In this document: piece by piece, positions 32,875 to 45,100 of the stretch
How positions within the stretch are numbered: position 1 is the stretch's first letter
Layout of the letters: every line of letters begins with the position of its first letter
From: Dipteris shenzhenensis
Lineage: Eukaryota > Polypodiophyta > Polypodiopsida > Gleicheniales
Direction: 5' to 3' (one strand)
NCBI GenBank assembly: GCA_047967505.1
Contig: CM106540.1
Length of the DNA: 64,000 bases
Position numbers and translations under genes: made by a program
Notes under the pieces: generated by a model
What the model was told of the DNA's origin: nothing
What the model saw: the letters and a program-made list of their open reading frames with translations, nothing else
Database searches by the model: none

Positions 32875-35383
32875 ATGGAGCAGCCACTTGATCCCATTCG
32901 TCATGCACAAGCTGCCTTGCTCCCCAATCGGCCTCATCAACCACCTCCTCCTGATCATCATCTGCCTCCCCGCAGAATGTTTTCATTCCCACCTCTTCGA
33001 TTCCACCAAACCTACTACTTCCTCCACGTCTCTTACTTCCTCCTCCTTGCAGCTTTCGGCACCCTTGTCCTCCTGCTTTCGCCCAAGAAAGCTTCCCAGC
33101 CCCTCAGCTTCGTAGACGCACTCTACACTTCTGCCTCCGCCATTTCTGTCACTGGCCTCATGTGCGTGCCTGTCGAGTCCCTCAACCCCTTCGATAGCGT
33201 CTTTATCCTGCTGCTGTCCATCCTTGGAAGCCACATGTTCACTTCCTTCCTGCCCTTGTACCACAAGCGTCTCAAGTTCCGGCGTTTTGCTGCTGCTGAA
33301 CGGGCCTCCTGGGATCATCACATAGACAAGCTCTCTGGCACACAATCTCAAGCTGCTTTAGAATTCGGATCACATCCTGCTCACGATCTACAGCTTGCTG
33401 TAGACGCAGAAAAAAGTCAAGTACATGCCAAAGCTGAAGAACATGTCATCAAATGCGAAGCAAAAGCCGGCGACAAAATGAGCACCGAGATGGATCCATA
33501 CATATTGGATGGATATGAAAAGAATAACCTATGGAGGCGAATTTTAAATGCTTTGTCAACGATGAGGCTTCCATCCAGTACAAGGAGACAAAATGCAGGT
33601 AAGCATACAAGAAAAGGATGGGCAAGTGCAATCCAGGATACGATATGCGAAACAACAGTAACCTCGTCAACGAACGCTTTAACGGAGGAAGCAAGGCAGG
33701 ATGAATTGCACATCGTCAGTAGCCGTCCTCTGTTTAATCGTAGGATCCTAGAATACGAAGCTCTGACAGCTCTAAGCTCTGTTATTGTCGCATACTTCCT
33801 AGCGGTGCAATTTGCTGGATTTCTAGTCATTGAATCAACCTTTCTGCTTTCACGGCCGGCGCAGCGTCTTCTCCACGATAAGAGAATCGATTACACTTTC
33901 TTTGCATGGTTCTCTGCCATATCGGCGTTCGGAAACTCCGGGTTGTCTCTCCTAAACAACAGCCTGATAGAGTTTCGAAAGTCTATTCCTATACTGCTTT
34001 TTCTCTCTGTCTTGATTCTGATGGGAAACACATTGTTCGCACCATGCCTAAGATTGATAATCTGGCTATTGCACCGGTTCGAGAAAAGCCAGAGAAGAAG
34101 ATCGGCTTACGCTTACTTGCTCAAATACTCCCGTAGCTGCTACACTCATCTATTTCCAGAGCATCCTACGTTGTGGCTAGTAGCTGCTGTGCTGGCCTTT
34201 ACCATTGTGCAGCTAGTCTTCATCTCTGCGTTTGATTGGGACTCCCAGGTTCTGGACGGACTGACTAGTGTCCAGAAATTCGTGAGCATCATCTTCCAAT
34301 CCATCACAACGCGCAACGCCGGTGAAAATGTGCTGAACATAGCAGAATTATCGCCACCGGTTCTGCTGTTATACGTCGGTCTGATGTGAGTATCTACCAC
34401 AAATACGTGCGGCTTCAAGTAAAGTCTACCATTATAGCTAGCTCCCGAACGATCCAAATGTCTGATGCAGCTTTTTTTTCTGCGTTGTCGATGCAGGTAC
34501 CTTTCCGTCTATCCCGTTTTCTTGACCAGGCAGAACACGATTGCAATACGAGAGAGCTCCCTCGATATCCTTTATCGGCCGCAAGCTGACGGTCATAGCA
34601 TTATTGTTCAGTCAAGGAAGCTCTTAGCGCGTGATTCGACTTACTTGTTTCTCTCAGTTTTTATCATATGTATGATAGAGAACGAGAGTATCTCAGGCGA
34701 TCCATTGAACTATTCCATTTTCAACATAATCTTCGAGACTGTCAGGTACTAGCACTCAGCTACGCCTTGAGACAACGAACTTCACTTAAGTCAAGTTCGT
34801 GCGATGAACAGTTACTTGCAATGCCACTCCCATTTCTCGAAAAGAAAGCAGAATTAGTGTACCGTGCGCAAAAGTTTTGGTCCGAAGTCACAGACTTATC
34901 TTCTGATATTCATCGCTGCTTTTTTAATTTTGTCCTGAATTCCGGTGTTGAAAACGCCGCCCAAAATATCGTTCTCAAGTGGTCTGCTTTCGCAGTGCTT
35001 ACGGGAATGTGGGACTATCGATCGGCTATAGTTGTGCCCTGGCAAAGGACAAGGCGACTTGTGAAGACGTCCCATACAGTCTCTCTGGGAAATGGAGCAG
35101 TATGGGGAAATTGATGCTAGTGGTTGTGATGCTGTTAGGAAGACATCGAGGTCTTCCACTAGAGAACGTGGACTCAGCACTCCAAATGCCCAGCAGCGCC
35201 CGCTTTGATCCCGGTTATCTGCACGAGGAGGTGAATTTTCCATGTTCACACCCACTGAAGGATGACAAGGCCGGGAGTTCGAGTAATATTGCAACGGATC
35301 AGCGTGAAATGAGTTCAGACAGTGACGCCGTTGCGCTGGAAGGACTTGGCAACCACGGCAGATCATACACCGAGCCGATCTAA
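32875..35383 (+). CDS. HKT: HKT/Trk-type sodium/potassium transporter, intact
   Basis: Three exons: 32875-34385, 34497-34745, 34996-35383; both introns (111 and 250 bp) are GT...AG and lie where plant HKT genes commonly have theirs. The 715-residue product is longer than typical HKTs (500-600) because of a hydrophilic loop (about residues 130-290) and C-tail. It has four membrane-pore-membrane units. The filter glycines are all present: G94 (SVTGL), G356 (GNSG), G483 (RNAGE), G593 (YGNVG). Gly at the first site is the class II (K+-permeable) signature; class I has Ser. Known role of the family: Na+ or Na+/K+ uptake across the plasma membrane. The start ATG is the first in frame and precedes a Pro-rich N-terminus. 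No stop or frameshift; flanked only by transposon DNA. Confidence 0.93.
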
Positions 35384-35438
35384 AACTACACCAGAAACTT
35401 GCACAGTTTATTAAATCCAAGGCTCCGCTTTTGCGGTG

Positions 35439-35444
35439 AATAAA
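35439..35444 (+). terminator. Poly(A) signal of HKT
   Basis: AATAAA about 56 bp after the TAA stop (35381-35383), a plausible near-upstream polyadenylation element. Confidence 0.45.
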
Positions 35445-35449
35445 CCGCC

Positions 35450-36107
35450 ATTTGCCCTGAAAAGTAGAGAATGTGTCCATGGCAGAGGTGGTGGGCTGTT
35501 CACTTCAGATGACAGCCACACCAGAGACTGAAGTAGTACTCACGTACAGTTTACACGGCGGACGGAAAGTTATTTTCCAAAACTATGTCCGATTATATAA
35601 TAGGAGTATCGTCAATTCTCCATACTTCCGAATGACCCATTCTCCCATTGGAAGCGCCCATGATAGGTAGGTTCAAGCGGGCGAAGGCTGTCGCACAGCA
35701 TTTTGGAGTCCAAAACAATTGAATCACGGGGGCTACGCAATTGCAGTAAATCGACCACCATCAAGATCGCCACAGTAAGACTATTTTCAAAAAAATAAAA
35801 ACTAAAACAAGCGGGAGCCCAGCAAGAGTACGTGCAATCAACAATATTATTGCTCCGGAAGGCATGTCTCTACGTCATTCAACGTGGGGGATGCTTCTAC
35901 ATGAAAGATTTATGAACATTTGAAAGACTACTTCTCTATATCATTGGAAGTCAGGGATGTAGCTCCATGAAAAATTAGAATTTTGCACAAACCAGTCCTA
36001 TTCGGTTCAATCAGATGCTCGTTCTGACCTTCACGATACAATACAAACTTCTACATCCTAGCTCATTCTAACCTTCTATAATTCAATAAAAACTTGCAAG
36101 TCTTCTC
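35450..36107. other. Gene-free stretch downstream of HKT
   Basis: Mixed sequence without a supported gene. The frame 35473-35670 has no recognisable motif. It probably includes the HKT 3' end and older repeat DNA. Confidence 0.5.
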
Positions 36108-37057
36108 CACAACAATTCTCAGCTTCATCTTTCACAAGATGTGTGTTCTTAATCAAGCATTTGAAGCATTAGATCAATCTCCCACGTGATCAATCTTGGA
36201 CACCTTCTCCACAACAATTCTCAGCTTCATCTTTGCCGAGATGTGTGTCATTAGGAAAAAAGGGAGCTCATTTTGGGGCCCTGTAAGAAATTCACTATTT
36301 TCTCTTTTCTCTCTCTATAAAAGCAAGAAAATATGGATACTTGCGTGAGAAATGTCAGTGTGAAAAGGAATAAATATATTCTTTCACATGCTTTACATTC
36401 AATGTTCATATAAGAGCAACACTTTTTTATGCAGAATTTGGTGATTCTGACATCGTAGACGCGTCCGGAACGGCCCAAAACCTCAAGAACGGCACTGGAA
36501 ATGTTGGAATCGGACATCCGGAGGCTCGAAAACGGCCAAAAAAGGTCGAAAAATGAGATTTGTGAAAAAACGCGAGCAAAAAGATACATTCGGAGGCCCA
36601 GAAAAGGCCCAAAAAGGCCGAAAAGTGAGATTTTTGCTCACGTTTTTTTGCAAATCTCACTTTTCGGCCTTTTTTGGCCTTTTTCGGGCCTCCGGATGTC
36701 CGATTCTAGCGTTTTCAGTGCCGTTCTTGGGATTTTCAGCCGTTCCAGACGCGTCTACGGTGTCAAAATCACCAAATTCTGCACAGAAAATAAATTTTTT
36801 AAAGATTCAAATTAAATCATCTCATTAATGTGGCATGCTTCTACGAACATATAGTACTATTTCTTTTTCTTATTTTCATCTTCTTTTGTTGAATTTTCAA
36901 TGTTACGTTGGCCCACTCCTGATTGGTTGAGAGCCTATTTTCTCTCTCTTCTAAAGGGCCCCAAAATGTTCTCCCTTTTTTTCTAATGGCTTAATCAAGC
37001 ATCTGAAGCATTAGATCAATCTCCCAATGATCCTAATTATTCAATCTCCACATCTTC
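36108..37057. repeat. Dispersed CAACAATTCTCAGCTTCATC repeat, interrupted by foldback element
   Basis: Units built from CTCCACAACAATTCTCAGC, TCATCTTT..GAGATGTGTG, CTTAATCAAGCAT.TGAAGCATTAGATCAATCTCCCA and CATGATCCTAAT occur here (36108-36248, 36989-37057) and again at 51275-51520. The foldback element sits inside one unit and CACTA-A inside another, which makes the units useful for reading insertion sites. Confidence 0.75.
36249..36988. mobile_element. 740-bp foldback element
   Basis: Terminal inverted repeats of 33 bp (30 matches) start CATTAG, then A-rich, GGGAG, and end ATTTTGGGGCCC. A second, longer inverted repeat (about 36434-36600 against 36625-36785) brings the ends of GCAGAATTTGGTGAT...TAGACGCGTC together, so most of the element could fold on itself. 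No transposase; several short frames on both strands are mirror artefacts. Compared with sister units of the host repeat, no bases appear duplicated at the insertion point. Could be a MITE or a foldback transposon. Confidence 0.75.
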
Positions 37058-37235
37058 CACAATAAGTCAAAGCAACTATAGACGCGTAAAATAGCGGGCG
37101 TGTCTATAGGCATTACTAGTATAGTAAAAATACGGGCACGTCTAATAGTACATCTATTAGTGCATCTGCACTGTAAATTAGACGCGAATTTAGATGTGGA
37201 TTTAGACGCAAAACAGAGAATACAGAAAGTGACAT
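37058..37235. repeat. CACTA-A left subterminal motifs
   Basis: TAGACGCG, GTCTATAG, CGTCTAAT and related words recur in both orientations at 10-25 bp spacing next to the terminal repeat. In En/Spm the subterminal regions hold TNPA-binding 12-mers arranged this way. The equivalent role here is inference. Confidence 0.7.
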
Positions 37236-37247
37236 TTTGGTGTAGGC

Positions 37248-39502
37248 TTATAAATGTACATCACTGCTTTCCAAACATTGCCCATGATTACCAAAGCATG
37301 TCATTTTAACAAAAATATCAATGCTTTTTGGCAAACTCACATATACAAAAATTAAGTGAGGTGAGGAGAATGAGACAATATGTAAAATAGTTTTGCCAAT
37401 ATCAATGATGGGCTTCGCTTCAATCTCATCCTCAATGAGATCAACCCTTGCCAAACTATCTACTTCAAAATCCAAACGAGTGTTGAGATCTATAAATACA
37501 TTCAATCCACTACTACTTGTGCTACTCATGTGCTCATCGAAATCAGCATCACCAATGGTAGGCTCATCCTCACGGGTAATGGCCTCAATATCTGTATCTC
37601 CTATCTCATTATCATCCTCCTCTCTCGTATCACGGTCATCATCACCTCCATGGCCATGATCATCCTCCATACACTCCATATTAGTAAATGTACTATACAT
37701 CACTTTGGAACGTGGCGTAATAGGTATGACATGCCACCACCTATTATTATCCACCATTGGTTGATAGATAACCTAATTCAAACACAAATACAATCATGTT
37801 ATTTTCCTTGCATCGAAGGTATCAAATATTTAAAAGTGAGTATTTTTATATGTGTGTATAATACCCGTTCACATTGTTGTGGTAGTACGAGTGTGTCCTT
37901 CTTACTTTGCCAAAACTTTGTGGAGTCAATAGTTACAAAGCCACTTGCATGGTGTTTGATTGTTGCATTAGGGCCTCTTTCCACCACGTCCTTAAACCAC
38001 TTTACATCCAAAACATACACAAAGAAGCGTCGAAAGTCAAGCTTAATATCTTGGATTATGCCACAATAATCATCCATGGCTCCATTGGATCCCTCAAAGC
38101 TAGCAATGATGCCACAATCTTGTGTGTTTCTCTTATCATCAATCCGTTGTGTTTGAAAATGCTTGCTCACACCATATAGCATTGAACATAGTACACTACA
38201 CCAAGACAAAATCAATTAAATAAGCAATCTAAATTGTTGAAAGCTCCTAACTTATGTATAACATTCTATATACTGACCTTGCTCATGCATCCCCTAGCAT
38301 ACTCCCATTCTTCCATTGTGATATGCATCCCCTCGTCTCTCTCTACTCTCTCCATTTTGCCAAGTAGCCAATCCATATGAATATCCTTTGGAAGTGCTCT
38401 TAGATGCTGAGGGTATGGCGCACGAGATCCGTGGTGTGTATGAAAGAGAGCCCCTTCTCCTTGTCTTCTTGCCTTTGCATCCTCGTATCTTGTCACCCAT
38501 CTTTTCATCACATCACTATTAAGCATGCAATAGAGGTTGATATTATTAAGCAACTCCGTGTCTATTACTTTGCTGCGTTCTTTCCCTTGAGGCACAATAG
38601 AGGTCATCATTAGGTCTTCATCATATGTCCATAGTCGTGGGAGAGAGCTATCCACATCAACAAGAAACTTAGAAATATATACTTAAGTGACTCTTGTACC
38701 AACCAACCCTCGGCCATGCTATCTTCGAGTCTTGCATTTTGTCTTACGAAACCCTTCCAGGTCTTCATGAAGCGCTCGAGGAAGAACAACCATCGTGCAT
38801 GTACAGTACCGCATATAGCAATCTCATCCACCAAATGTACTATGAGATGTAGTTGGCTTATGAGAATAGAACGTGGAAATGTCTCCTCCACTAAACAAAC
38901 CGCCTCCACTCACATAACTCGAGCATTCTCAAGCATGGTGGGATTTATTTCCTTTGAGCTCACATACCTAGAAAGAAAAAAGTACGCAATATTAGCAATA
39001 TGAATACCTTGCATCCTATAAAGTACCCCACAAGCTCGCTCATCTTGTAAATACAATATTCACATTTTGTATCCTGTAAAGTACCTCACAAGCTTGCCCA
39101 TCTTATAAATACAATCCTTCACATCCTTCGATGCACCATAATGGTCCCTCTTGAAGATCCCATCTCATATCACCGATGCTTCGCCTCCTCACGACGACCA
39201 TAGGGCAACATATGCGGGTGTGGCACTGCATCCTGTATCAAATTAAAATGGGATCATAACTCAAACACATGAACACCCATAGGTATCTCAATCAACCTTA
39301 ACTCTTTAACACTTACCATGTTTACGGTTGCATCTCATTCTCCATACTTTGAGACATGATTGAGTGTAATTCTGCATGCACGATACATGTTTCCTCGACA
39401 TCGATCACACATACATTTGATTTTTTTCTCCAACCACATTTCGTGATGGTGGATACGGAGGGATTCATCCTCACTGGAGCTACTTGTTGAAGATGAAGAC
39501 AT
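37248..39502 (-). pseudogene. CACTA-A TNP2-type transposase, core deleted
   Basis: Minus strand, start ATG at 39502. Present pieces: transposase-associated zinc region (IKCMCDRCRGNMYRACR, 39502-39320), DUF4218-like region (ERFMKTWKGFVRQNAR, RWVTRYEDAKARR; 38909-38266), DUF4216-like region (YVLDVKWFKDVVERGPNA; 38215-37799) and an Asp/Glu-rich C-terminus (37757-37248). By alignment with CACTA-B, about 2 kb is missing at about 39136, removing the Transposase_21 core. A 70-bp local duplication lies at about 39010-39115. Not functional. Confidence 0.85.
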
Positions 39503-39589
39503 CCTATATATATACAACCCAAAAAATTTGTTCTTGCATGAGTTGTAAATGTCAAAACTCTGTGGAGCATCTAAAAGTGCACCTGTGTT

Positions 39590-40436
39590 GAGGAGCGCAA
39601 AACGTACTTTAGACACATTGATAGATGCATAGATAGACACACTTTTAGATACACAGATAGACGCATAGATTGTGACTGATTTTTGAACCTACTTTTAGTG
39701 CACTTACTTTTCTTCACATACTTTTAGCATCACGCAGCTTGCTTTCCTATTAATAGACACAGCTCCAGGCATCCACACTTATCTCCAAGCACTCACACTT
39801 ATCTCCAAGCTTACACAATAATCCCCAAGCACACAAGAGAAGAGGGTGAACAAGGAAAAGAAGAAAGAGAAGCGGAGGGTGAACAAGGAAGAGAAGAAAG
39901 AGAAGCAGCTTTGAAGAAGGACAAGAAGCTTCCATACCTCTATCCAAGGTAAGTCTCTTGATGGTTGATCTTCTTTAAAAGTTGCTCTCTTTTTGGATTC
40001 TTCCTTTGTCGTATGCAAGGAATGGATATTTTTTATACTAGTGTTATTCTTTTTGGGATCGAGCGTGTGTCCTTTTCAATTTTTTTGAAAAAGGCGTCTG
40101 TTGGAGCGCATCTATAGACACGTTTGTCTTTTGGAAAAACAGATAGCCACACCTATAGATGCACTGTTAAACGCATCTATAGATGCGCTCCAACAGTCTT
40201 ATGTGTTCTTCCCTTTCCCCTTCCTTTTCCTTCTCTTTCCCTTCGCCTTCCCCTTCCACTTCCACTTCCAAGAAAAGGATTGCATATTGAATGATGGAAA
40301 TAAGTGATTGCATGAATGAAGAAAGGGATTGCATGAACGATGGAAAGGGATTGCATGATTGAAGAAAGGGATTGCATGAATGATGGAAAGCGAAAGCATG
40401 ATTGAAGAAAGGGATTGCATTCGTGAGAAAATAAGG
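39590..40436. repeat. CACTA-A inter-gene motifs and GGGATTGCAT repeats
   Basis: Between the two divergent genes, AGATGCATAGATAGACACA-type words (39615-39680, 40095-40195) precede a tandem series of GGGATTGCATGAATGATGGAAA-like units of about 27 bp (40276-40440). These lead into the pyrimidine tract. Motif placement between divergent promoters parallels CACTA-B. Confidence 0.6.
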
Positions 40437-41316
40437 GATTGCATTCTCTTTTTCTCTCCTTTCTCCTCTCTTTCCTTCTCTTTTGTCTTCTATTTTTCTC
40501 TCTTATCTCCTTTCTTTTTTCTCCTCTCTTTTTCTCTCTTTTCGTCTCTTTTATCATCTCTTTCCTTCTCTCTATTTTCCACTCTTTCCTTCTATTTTCG
40601 TCTCTCTTTTTCTCTCTTATCTCCTCTCTTTCCTTCTCTTTTCATCCCTTTTCTCATCTCTTTCCTTCTATCTTTTCCTCTCTTTCCTGCCTCTCTTTTC
40701 TCCTCTCTTTCCTTCTCTTTTTCTTTCTTTTATCCTCACCTTTTCTATCTTCTTCCTTCTCTCTTTTATCCTTTCTTTCCTTCTCTTTTTGTGGTAATTT
40801 TCCTCTCTTATCTCCTCTCTTTTTCTCTATTTTTTTCTCCTCTCTTTTCCTCTATTTTCCTCTCTTTTCTCCTCTCTTTCCTTCTCTTTTCGTCTCTTTT
40901 CTCATCTCTTTCCTTCTCTCTTTTTTCTCTTTCCCTCCTCTCTTTTCTCCTCTCTTTCCTTCTCTCTTTTTCTCTCTTTTATCCTCACCTTTTCTCTCTT
41001 TTTCCTTCTCTCTTTTATCCTCTCTTTCCTTCTCTTTTCATGGTAATTTTCCTCTCTTATCTCCTCTCTTTTTCTCTCTCGTTTTCTCCTCTCTTTTCCT
41101 CTATTTTCCTCTCTTTCCTTCTCTTTTCATCTCTTTTCTCATCTCTTTCCTTCTCTCTTTTTCTTTCTTTCCCTCCTCTCTTTTCTCCTCTCTTTCCTTC
41201 TCTCTTTTCCTCTGTTTTATCCTCACCTTTTCTCTCTTTTTTCTTCTCTCTTTTATCCTCTCTTTCCTTCTCTTTTCGTGGTAATTTTTCTCTTCTTATC
41301 TCCTCTCTTTTCTCAT
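40437..41316. repeat. Polypyrimidine tract, about 880 bp, CACTA-A
   Basis: Almost pure C/T on the plus strand, built from CTCTTTCCTTCTCTTTT-like words with a higher-order period near 240-250 bp: the marker GGTAATTTTCCTCTC recurs at about 40792, 41041 and 41280. Very long open frames here (for example 40380-41336, all Ser/Phe/Leu) come from composition only. CACTA-C has the equivalent tract in the same position and relative strand. Confidence 0.9.
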
Positions 41317-41330
41317 GTGAAGCTTTAATA

Positions 41331-41416
41331 GCCTGACATTGAGCAAGCAGATACAAACTTCTGTCACTCTAATTCAAAGAATGCAGTAGTCTGTAAATGC
41401 TTGCTCAATGTCAGGC
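41331..41416. repeat. 86-bp hairpin with perfect 19-bp arms
   Basis: GCCTGACATTGAGCAAGCA (41331-41349) is the exact reverse complement of 41398-41416; the loop is 48 bp. It sits between the pyrimidine tract and the start of the second gene of CACTA-A and has no counterpart in B or C that I can see. It may be a tiny foldback insertion. Confidence 0.7.
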
Positions 41417-41498
41417 CGTCACTCTATTTTTTCTTTTGCATCTCGTGACAAGGGCATGCTCGATGGTGATCTTCTTCTTTTCTTTTCTTTAGTTCATC

Positions 41499-41743
41499 AT
41501 GTGGCCACGAAGCTCTTCAGCCTCACCTAATCTTCGGGATGCCATATTTTGAGAGTTATATAACATTTTGGGGCACTCTCCCACTCCTGCGGAGTTATAC
41601 ACATACATGACAAGTACTACAAACACCCGCTAGGAGTCGGCAAAACAGACTCCAAACCACCCCAATCCTATACCAACTGAGATTATCCCAGCAAAGTCGA
41701 GTCAGCCCACTCGGCTACAAAGCTGAGCCCCTTCTCCCCCCCT
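41499..41743 (+). pseudogene. CACTA-A second gene, 5' part
   Basis: The ATG at 41499 follows an acceptor-like TTTCTTTAG. It reads MWPRSSSAS, then ELYNILGH...PAELYTYM after a TGA, matching the B copy (47234) and C copy (minus, 55476). The coding sequence is cut by CACTA-B at 41744 and resumes at 49347. Confidence 0.7.
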
Positions 41744-42050
41744 CACAACAACACAAAGCAACTATAGACGCGCTTGGTAGATGCGCAAAATAGCAGGCGC
41801 GTCTATAGGCATTGCTCTAGTAGAGAAATTACGGGCGCGTCTATTAGCGCGGCTAAATGCTCGTCTATTTGCGCGTCAATCACCGCGTTTATTTGCACGT
41901 TAGACCTGAGAAAATACGGGCCCGTCTAACATCCTGTTTATTAGCGTGTCTATTTGCACGTGTATTTGTGCGTTTATTTGCGCATTTACACTGAGAATCA
42001 GACGCGCATTTAGACACGTTGTTAGACGCGCTCCAGAGAATACAGAAAGT
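41744..42050. repeat. CACTA-B left subterminal motifs
   Basis: More than fifteen GCGTCTAT / TAGACGCG-like words in both orientations lie within 300 bp of the terminus, denser and closer to consensus than in A or C. Likely transposase-complex binding sites by analogy to En/Spm. Confidence 0.75.
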
Positions 42051-42198
42051 GAGATTTTGGTGTACATCATTGCTTTCCAAACATTGCCCATGATTACCAA
42101 AGCACATAATTTTTTGCAAGCCCACATATACAAGAATTAAGGGAAATGAGGAGAATGAGACAATATGTAAAATAGTTTTACCAATATCAATTGTGGGG

Positions 42199-45100
42199 CT
42201 ACGGTTCAATCTCATCCTCAATGAGATCAACCCTTGCCAAACTATCTACTTCAAAATCCAAACAAGTGTTTAGATCTACAAATACATTCAACCCACTACT
42301 ACTTGTGCCACTCATGTGCTCATCGAAATCAAGATCTCCAATGGTAGGCTCGTCCTCACGGGTAATGCCGGCCTCAATATCTATATCTCCTATCTCATGA
42401 TCATCCTCCTCTCTTGTATCACGGTCATCATCATGTCCATGGCCATGATCATCCTCCATACGCTCCATATTAGTAAATGTACTATACATCACTTTGGAAC
42501 GTGGCATAATAGGTATGACATGCCACCACCTATTATTATCCACCATTGGTTGATAGACAACCTAATTCAAACACAAATACAATCATGTTACTTTTCTTGC
42601 ATCAAATATTTAAAAGCGAGTATTTTTATGTGTGTGCACAGTACCTGTTCACATTGTTGCGGTAGTATTAGTGTGTCCTTCCTACTTTGACAAAACTTTG
42701 TGGAGTCAATAGTTACAAAGCCACTTGCATGGCGTTTGATTGTTGCATTAGGGCCTCTTTCCACCACGTCCTTAAACCACTTTACATCTAAAACATACAC
42801 AAAGAAGCGTCGAAAGTCAAGCATAATGATATCTTGGATTATGCCACAATAATCATCCATGACTCCACTGGCTCCCTCAAAGCTAGCAATGATGCCGCAA
42901 TCTTATGTGTTTCTCTTATCATCAATCCGTTGTGTTCGAAAATGCTTGCCCTCACACCATATAGCATTGAACATAGTGCACTACACCAAGAAAAAATCAA
43001 TTAAATAAGCAATATAAATTATAAAAACCTCCTAACTTATGCATAACATTCTATATACCGACCTTGCTCATGCATCCCCTAGCATACTCCCATTCTTTCA
43101 TTGTGATATGCATCCCCTCGTCTTTCTCTGCTTTCTCCATTTCATCAAGTAGCCAATCCACATGAATATCCTTTGGAAGTGCTCTTAGACGCTGAGGGTA
43201 TGGCACACGAGATCCGTGGTGTGTACGAAAGAGGGCCCTTTCTTCTTGTCTTCTTGCCTTTGCATCCTCGTATCTTGTCACCCATCTTTTCATCACATCA
43301 CTATTAAGCACGCAAAAGAGGTTGATACTATTACGCAACTCCGTGTCTATTACTTTATTGTGTCCTTTTCCTTGAGGCACAATAGAGGTCATCCTTAGGT
43401 CTTCATCATCTCTCCATAGTCGTGGGAGAGAGCTATCCACATCAACAAGAAACTCAGAAATATATACAAGTGACTCTTGTACCAACCAACCCTCGGCCAT
43501 GCTACCTTCGGGTCTTGCATTTTGTCTCACAAAGCCCTTCAAGGTCTTCATGAAGCGCTCGAGGAAGAACAACCATCGTGCATGTATACTACCGCATATA
43601 GCAATCTCATCCACCAAATGCACTATGAGATGTAGTTGGCTTGTGAGAATAGAACGTGGAAATGTCTCCTCCACTAAACAAACCGCCTCCACTGACATAA
43701 CTCGAGCATTCTCAAGCGTGGTGGGATCTATTTCCTTTGAGCTCACATACCTCACAAGCTCGCCCATCTTGTAAATACAATCTTTCACGTCCTTTGATGC
43801 ACTACGTGAAATGCTAGTAGGTAGTATGAACTGAACCCATGAGGAGGTGGTTGATTAGTTGCTTATAGCTATTCACTCACAAATTTGAAAGGAAAAAGAT
43901 ATTATGCATATAAAATACTTACTTGGAGCATCTTGTGCCAATCATGAGATTTCAAGCCATATAATTGCTCTACACCTCTTTTCTTGCTCTTTGTAAAGGC
44001 TCCCTCCAAACACCTCATGCATCCAGTGGGAGTACAAATTGTAGTAATAGCGCGCTTCACCGTCGCCATCTCTAGCTTTGATAACATCCACGGTGCACGA
44101 GGTAAAAAAACACGCCCATTTGGTCTCTCTTGAGGCAAAGCTTCACCCATCCTCCCTGTGGTACGTAGATCCTCCCTTATGCCTACCGAATCTCGTGTCC
44201 CATTCAAATGCTCCCAAATGGTAGATGCCACATTCTTGAAGATATGCATGGGATCGAGCAGGTGATTGATCTTGAGGTGGGACCAATATGGTAAACGATA
44301 AAAGATGGAGTATCTAAACAAAATAAAGTGTTAGCGTGCAATCCTCACTTTCAACCAATATAGCCAATCTTTACTTCCAGCCAATAGTTACAAATCCTTA
44401 CCGGCTCATGCCAAGTGGTGGAGGAGTCGTGGAACCGTCCCAAATTCTCATCCAATCTCCCGCGGTGAGTGATTGTGGGAGGACTTCATTCCAAGGGGCA
44501 ACATATCTAGGATGATCAGGTGGGAGAAATCGATGGTGATTCTTATAGATGACCTTATTCAATGCGTCTGCCCGTGAGGCAACTAGCGAAGGACCACAAA
44601 CAGGACATGCATGGTAACTCGATGTAGTGAGACCTGAAACAATAGATGCAATTAAGAGTGGAAGGTGGGTTTAGGGTGCCACGTCCTTGCCTATTCATAA
44701 TTAAAAAATGCAATGCTTACCTGAACACTCGCCATAGCCTGGGAAGTCATGCATCGTCCACATCAAGACTGCTTTGCAGTTGAAGTCTCGTGATGAGGGA
44801 GGCCTGCTCACATCATGCACCTCGATACCTCTCCAAAGTATCTCTAGCTCATCAATCAAAGGCTCCAAATAAACATCAGGGTTTTTGACTTTATGTTTCC
44901 CTGGAATTAGAAGGGACATCATGACATGTCCTTTCTTAATAGCCATAGAGGGTGGAAGATTGTAATTCACCAATACCACTGGCCATACACTGTAAGACCT
45001 ACTTTTGAGACCAAATGGGTTCACACCGTCCATACCCAATCCAAGTCTCAAGCTCCTAGGTTCTTCCTTGAAGCTTGGCCATGTGTCTTCAATATGCTTC

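Noticed and set aside
40380-41336. 318-codon and overlapping long frames
   Set aside because: Composition artefact of a polypyrimidine repeat: only Ser, Phe, Leu and Pro, open in several frames at once.
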